Source: Desulfotomaculum sp. (lineage in GTDB: Bacteria; Bacillota; Desulfotomaculia; Desulfotomaculales; Desulfohalotomaculaceae). Taken from it: DNA of 9,459 nt. Of this stretch, positions 6,686-9,459 are shown in pieces. The notes under the pieces were generated by a model. That model was not told the DNA's origin, did no database searches, and saw nothing but the letters and a program-made list of their open reading frames with translations. The position numbers and the translations under genes were made by a program. The stretch spans positions 5,028-14,486 of the forward strand of contig JAJOKN010000038.1 of NCBI GenBank assembly GCA_021129815.1. Direction: 5' to 3'. Positions within the stretch are counted from its first letter, which is position 1. Each line of letters starts with the position of its first letter.

Positions 6686-6743
6686 AATTAAATTCAATGG
6701 CTCAAGACTTAAATAGAAATTTTAAAAACTTAAATTTACACTA

Positions 6744-6772
6744 ATTATAATAAATAAACCTAAATATGTAAA
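6744..6772 (-). promoter_or_regulatory. Promoter of the yggS-sepF-proC-yggT-ylmH-divIVA operon
   Basis: The -35 is TTTACA (6767-6772), the spacer 17 bases, and the -10 a perfect TATAAT (6744-6749). It lies between the rpmF terminator and yggS. Transcription should start near 6737, leaving an untranslated leader of about 115 bases that is very AT-rich and contains the palindrome at 6668-6685. Confidence 0.7.
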
Positions 6773-6778
6773 TTAACG

Positions 6779-6813
6779 AAAAAAATTAAAGGCGGATTAA
6801 ATAATCCGCCTTT
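6779..6813 (-). terminator. Intrinsic terminator after rpmF
   Basis: A perfect inverted repeat (AAAGGCGGATTA / TAATCCGCCTTT, 6788-6799 and 6802-6813) forms an 11-12 bp GC-cored stem. On the minus strand it is followed by AATTTTTTT (6779-6787). It begins 23 bases after the rpmF stop and ends the yceD-rpmF transcript. On the plus strand the tail is only TTTATCTTTCC, so the structure is mainly directional. Confidence 0.92.
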
Positions 6814-6836
6814 ATCTTTCCTTCATTCAAAATCTC

Positions 6837-7049
6837 TTAAGCCTCTTTTGCTTCCTCAACATCTAATTGTTCACTTGATTTAAAAACTTCTTCACCTTTA
6901 TAATAACCACATTCCAAACACATATGGTGTGGCTTATACAACGCGTCACACTGTGGGCAACGCACAAGAGTTGGAGGGGTTAACTTCATAACTACTGCAC
7001 GGCGGCGTCTTCCCCTTATCTTTGAAGCTTTGCGCTTAGGTACACCCAT
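6837..7049 (-). CDS. rpmF: 50S ribosomal protein L32
   Basis: Structural protein of the large ribosomal subunit. The start MGVPKRKASK and the basic segment KIRGRRRRAV are typical of L32. A complete zinc ribbon follows, with Cys pairs CPQC (32-35) and CLEC (44-47), so this is the zinc-binding (C+) form rather than the cysteine-less paralogue some bacteria use in zinc shortage. At 70 residues it is roughly ten longer than usual, because of an acidic tail (EQLDVEEAKEA) after the conserved GYY. The ATG at 7049 follows GGGGGTG at about eight bases. The gene lies 54 bases behind yceD, a near-universal pairing, and is followed at once by the terminator, so plsX and fatty acid genes are not co-transcribed here. 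Confidence 0.97.
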   Translation of the reverse strand: MGVPKRKASKIRGRRRRAVVMKLTPPTLVRCPQCDALYKPHHMCLECGYYKGEEVFKSSEQLDVEEAKEA

Positions 7050-7103
7050 TATAATTACACCCCCTTTTTAACACACTTTTAAAGCTATTTTCCATTTTTT
7101 AAA

Positions 7104-7634
7104 CTACTTTAGCAATTTCTTCAGCACACTCATTCTTATATCTATTTCATCTTTTTGACACTTGCATTGTTCAAAATTCAAGTCTACTCCACATTTTGGA
7201 CAAATACCTAAGCAATCTTCACGACACAAATGTTTCATAGGCAATGCAAGCCTAATGCTAGCAAGTACTTCTGAGTCGATATCAATAAAATCTCCTGAAA
7301 AAGGTATTCTTTCCTCATGCAACTTAAGGCTGTTCTTACAACCATGTGCGCTAGAACTTTCGCAGTTGCTTTTTTGATAATACTGTTCTATTAAGCTGGT
7401 ATTCATTAGATACTCATAAGTCTTTAAACATCTATCACAAGTTAACTTTAAAACTGCTACAATTCTACCATTAACTTGAAAGTAAGAACCACAATTTGTA
7501 ATATCAATGCTAACTTTAACAGGTTTAAAAAACTCAATTTCATACTCCAAAGCTTTGATTGATAAATCTTCATAAAATTCAAAAGAACGGCTGTTCCACT
7601 TTCTCTTTTTAAGATCAGATACATCTATAAGCAT
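7104..7634 (-). CDS. yceD: DUF177 / YceD (YlbN) family protein
   Basis: A 176-residue member of the DUF177 family, which precedes rpmF in most bacteria and has been linked to 23S rRNA accumulation and large-subunit assembly; its mechanism is not established. The N-terminal half is a beta-rich domain ending in LTCDRCLKTYEY, a CxxC (66-69) conserved in the family. The C-terminal end carries the Firmicutes-type Cys cluster CREDCLGICPKCGVDLN...CKC (Cys 137, 141, 145, 148, 157, 159), which looks able to bind zinc. The start is ATG at 7634, six bases after GAGGTGAG. It is the first gene of a two-gene operon with rpmF, driven by the consensus promoter at 7668-7697. Confidence 0.92.
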   Translation of the reverse strand: MLIDVSDLKKRKWNSRSFEFYEDLSIKALEYEIEFFKPVKVSIDITNCGSYFQVNGRIVAVLKLTCDRCLKTYEYLMNTSLIEQYYQKSNCESSSAHGCKNSLKLHEERIPFSGDFIDIDSEVLASIRLALPMKHLCREDCLGICPKCGVDLNFEQCKCQKDEIDIRMSVLKKLLK

Positions 7635-7651
7635 TGAATTCTCACCTCAAC

Positions 7652-7665
7652 CCACTCAACAGTGG
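7652..7665 (-). other. Small hairpin at the 5' end of the yceD-rpmF transcript
   Basis: On the minus strand CCACT-GTTG-AGTGG gives a 5 bp stem with a four-base loop. It lies at or within a few bases of the predicted transcription start and just ahead of the yceD ribosome binding site. It could shield the mRNA 5' end or modulate initiation; it is short and may be fortuitous. Confidence 0.35.
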
Positions 7666-7667
7666 CT

Positions 7668-7697
7668 ATTATAGTTTACTAGAGAAAGTTTTGTCAA
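7668..7697 (-). promoter_or_regulatory. Consensus promoter of yceD-rpmF
   Basis: The -35 TTGACA (7692-7697) and -10 TATAAT (7668-7673) both match the sigma-A consensus perfectly, with an 18-base spacer. This is the best promoter in the window, as expected for a ribosomal protein unit. Immediately upstream of the -35 is a short palindromic GTGTGACAC (7698-7706), which could be an activator or repressor half-site but is too short to call. No clear terminator separates the tldD stop (7732) from this promoter. Confidence 0.88.
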
Positions 7698-7731
7698 GTG
7701 TCACACATCCGATTTTACGGTTAGCTTAATT

Positions 7732-9192
7732 TTAGATCTTCCTGATTTTATATTTCTTAGTTGGTTTTGCTTCATTTAAACGTTTTATCTCCCCACTTGG
7801 TGAAACTGGGTCCGCTGTGCCGCCTACTATAATTTCTGGAATGCGCATAGTTGGCTGTGCATCAGCTACAGGCACTCCTTGTCCATCTTTGCCGCATGTC
7901 CCAATGGTATAACCTAAATCATTTCCTACCATATCTACAATTCGCAGAACTTCAGGACCATTTCCAGTAAGGGTTGCACCTTTTACCATTTCCCCTATTT
8001 CTCCGTCCCTTATTATATAGCCTTCTGAAACGTCAAACACAAAATCGCCTGTAATGGTATTTACCTGACCACCGCCCATTTTCTTTACAAATAAACCTGA
8101 TTTTGTATCCTTGATTATCTTTTCTGGATCCGTATTTCCCGGTGCAATATAAGTGTTTGCCATGCGTGGAATTGGTTTATCCTTATAAGATTGTCGTCTG
8201 CCATGTCCATTCGATTGTATTCCTTCCCGATAAGCAGTAAGCCTGTCATATAAGAAATCAACGAGTATACCATTTTTAATCAATTCCACAGGACGCGCCT
8301 CTATTCCTTCATCATCAAATCTGTAAGAACCGTATTTCCCCGGTATCGTAGCGTCATCCAACACGCTTATCATTTCTGAAGCTACCTGCTCACCCTTTTT
8401 GCCAGCATATACCGACAAACCGCGCTGTACCAGATCTGCCTCTAATCCATGACCGCACGCTTCGTGTACCATAGTGCCACCTGCTTCTCCTGTCATCACG
8501 CACGGCATTTTACCAGAAGGTGCAGGTTTGGCATTGAGCATTTCAACTGCACGTTTTGCAGCTATTTTTGCAGTTTCACCAACATCTACCTTATCAAATA
8601 ATTCAAATCCGCTGTTAGCTCCTACTGCTTCGTAGCCCGTCTGAACATTTTCTCCGCTTCTTGCTACTGCGTTAATTGTAAGCCTGGTTCTAATTCTGTC
8701 ATCTTCTACATAGTCTCCATTGCTGTTAGCAATAGTGACTTTTTGTATTATATCTCCATAACCAACCATCACTTGAGCTATTTTTTCTTTATCAACTGAA
8801 CGCGCTGTATCGTTTGCTCTTTTGACCACTTCAACTTTTTCATTTATCGAAACATCATCAGGTCTTCTATCAATGTCAAATTGCACCTTTGCATCAATTT
8901 TGGTTAAATCTAAATTATATTCACCCTTTTTACTGCGAACAGCTCTGCTTACAATATCAGCTGCTCTGAGCAAGCTTTCGATGCTCAAATCATTTGTATA
9001 TGCATAAGAAGTATTTTTTCCAAAAAACACTCTTATACCTGCGCCTTTTTCATATCCTGACTGTATCCTTTCTATTTTATCTGACTCCATGCTTATAGCA
9101 GTAACTTTTTTTTGCTCTATGAATATATCTGCAAAATCCCCGCCATTTGCTAAAGCTGCATCTAGTATTTTTTGTAAATCTTTTTTGTCCAT
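7732..9192 (-). CDS. tldD: TldD family metallopeptidase subunit
   Basis: TldD is the catalytic subunit of the TldD/TldE (PmbA) protease, which degrades unfolded peptides and, in several bacteria, trims leader peptides from modified peptide precursors. The 486-residue protein aligns throughout: an N-terminal domain with GAGIRVFFG (50-58), then the metalloprotease motif MVHEACGHGLEADL with HExxxH at 243-248. A later cysteine in GTCGKDGQGVPV (Cys 433) matches the position of the third metal ligand known in E. coli TldD. The family normally ends near the VGGT motif; here a basic tail of about 25 residues follows (DPVSPSGEIKRLNEAKP...). The ATG at 9192 lies ten bases after GAAAGGA. No tldE neighbour is present in the window: upstream is an unrelated gene, downstream yceD. 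Confidence 0.95.
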   Translation of the reverse strand: MDKKDLQKILDAALANGGDFADIFIEQKKVTAISMESDKIERIQSGYEKGAGIRVFFGKNTSYAYTNDLSIESLLRAADIVSRAVRSKKGEYNLDLTKIDAKVQFDIDRRPDDVSINEKVEVVKRANDTARSVDKEKIAQVMVGYGDIIQKVTIANSNGDYVEDDRIRTRLTINAVARSGENVQTGYEAVGANSGFELFDKVDVGETAKIAAKRAVEMLNAKPAPSGKMPCVMTGEAGGTMVHEACGHGLEADLVQRGLSVYAGKKGEQVASEMISVLDDATIPGKYGSYRFDDEGIEARPVELIKNGILVDFLYDRLTAYREGIQSNGHGRRQSYKDKPIPRMANTYIAPGNTDPEKIIKDTKSGLFVKKMGGGQVNTITGDFVFDVSEGYIIRDGEIGEMVKGATLTGNGPEVLRIVDMVGNDLGYTIGTCGKDGQGVPVADAQPTMRIPEIIVGGTADPVSPSGEIKRLNEAKPTKKYKIRKI

Positions 9193-9210
9193 AAGTTATT
9201 TTTCCTTTCT

Positions 9211-9216
9211 ATTATA
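9211..9216 (-). promoter_or_regulatory. Possible -10 element upstream of tldD
   Basis: A perfect TATAAT lies 18 bases before the tldD ATG in the 44-base gap behind the upstream gene, but no acceptable -35 sits 16-18 bases away. Just upstream are AAAGTT and AACTTT arms (9231-9236, 9216-9221) that could form a weak AT hairpin without a U-tract. If transcription starts here the leader would be only about 10 bases, leaving little room for the GAAAGGA site. tldD may instead be read through from upstream. Confidence 0.2.
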
Positions 9217-9236
9217 AAGTTAAGCTTTTCAACTTT

Positions 9237-9459
9237 TTAGTTATATACTTCTTTCCAGCTGATTATATTTATTTTGAAATTATTATTTGATTTTCTAATC
9301 AAATCTATCACACTTAAATTTTTATAAACTTCATTAATAATTATTTTCCCACTACCTCTGTTATCAGTAGAAAGATCACCAGTCAGATATAACTTATCAA
9401 TCATTACTTTTCCATTTCCACGATTTTCAATATCAACGTTTCCATTTACATATAATTCG
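9237..9459 (-). CDS. C-terminal end of a repeat-containing protein, unrecognised family
   Basis: An open frame enters from the window edge (first full codon at 9458) and ends at TAA 9237-9239, giving 73 residues of C-terminus. The first part is two tandem 21-residue units beginning LYVNGNV and LYLTGDL and sharing the pattern LYxxG...NRGxGKxxI. The last 31 residues form a non-repeated cap ending in ISWKEVYN. Gly/Asn-rich units that alternate short strands and turns suggest a stacked beta-solenoid, as in surface or pilus-associated proteins and polymer-forming proteins of Clostridia. This is inference, because the N-terminus (signal peptide, pilin motif) is outside the window. Codon use is very AT-rich. 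It lies 44 bases upstream of tldD on the same strand; I see no functional link. Confidence 0.7.
   Translation of the reverse strand, partial: ELYVNGNVDIENRGNGKVMIDKLYLTGDLSTDNRGSGKIIINEVYKNLSVIDLIRKSNNNFKINIISWKEVYN
9330..9455 (-). repeat. Two tandem 63-base (21-residue) coding repeats
   Basis: Unit 1 spans 9393-9455 and unit 2 spans 9330-9392. At protein level 7 of 21 positions are identical (L, Y, G, the NRG triplet spaced before GK, and I) and several others are conservative. The DNA has diverged more, so the repeat is old and kept by protein structure rather than recent slippage. More units probably lie beyond the window edge. Confidence 0.65.

Noticed and set aside
7703..7731. Terminator between tldD and yceD
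   Set aside because: The only complementary arms are a three-base CCG/CGG pair with no U-run, so no intrinsic terminator can be supported.

Overview
This window is an AT-rich stretch of chromosome from a low-GC Gram-positive bacterium, most likely a member of the Clostridia. The gene order sepF-(proC)-yggT-ylmH-divIVA-ileS, the strong AGGAGG-type ribosome binding sites, the sigma-A-like promoters and the ylbN(yceD)-rpmF pair all point there. I cannot name a genus. Every gene I can support lies on the minus strand, so transcription runs from high to low coordinates. I see no RNA gene, insertion sequence, prophage, CRISPR array or defence system; this is core chromosome.

In the direction of transcription the window opens (9459-9237) with the last 73 codons of a protein carrying 21-residue Gly/Asn-rich repeats, possibly a surface or pilus-associated protein. 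Next come tldD, a metallopeptidase subunit without its usual tldE partner next to it (9192-7732), and a two-gene unit, yceD/ylbN and rpmF. That unit has a promoter with two perfect consensus hexamers (7668-7697) and a strong intrinsic terminator (6779-6813).

A new promoter (6744-6772) then drives the division/translation cluster yggS-sepF-proC-yggT-ylmH-divIVA (6623-2982). The genes are separated by roughly 5-35 bases, each with its own ribosome binding site. SepF and DivIVA are membrane-binding division or polarity proteins, YggT is a small membrane protein of the same neighbourhood, YlmH is an S4-domain RNA-binding protein, YggS handles pyridoxal phosphate, and ProC makes proline. ileS follows behind its own extended -10 promoter (2894-2923) and leaves the window only a few codons before its expected end.

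The observations most worth a second look concern translation starts and leaders. (1) divIVA has a perfect AGGAGG, but the only codon at normal spacing that also gives a family-like N-terminus is AUA. (2) The roughly 100-base ileS leader has no T-box. It holds an AGGAGG followed by short overlapping, isoleucine-rich reading frames, one ending in a TAATG overlap with the ileS start. (3) ylmH has its Shine-Dalgarno sequence only one base from its ATG. (4) A perfect 8+8 palindrome lies in the yggS leader. I see no wholly new multi-gene system here.
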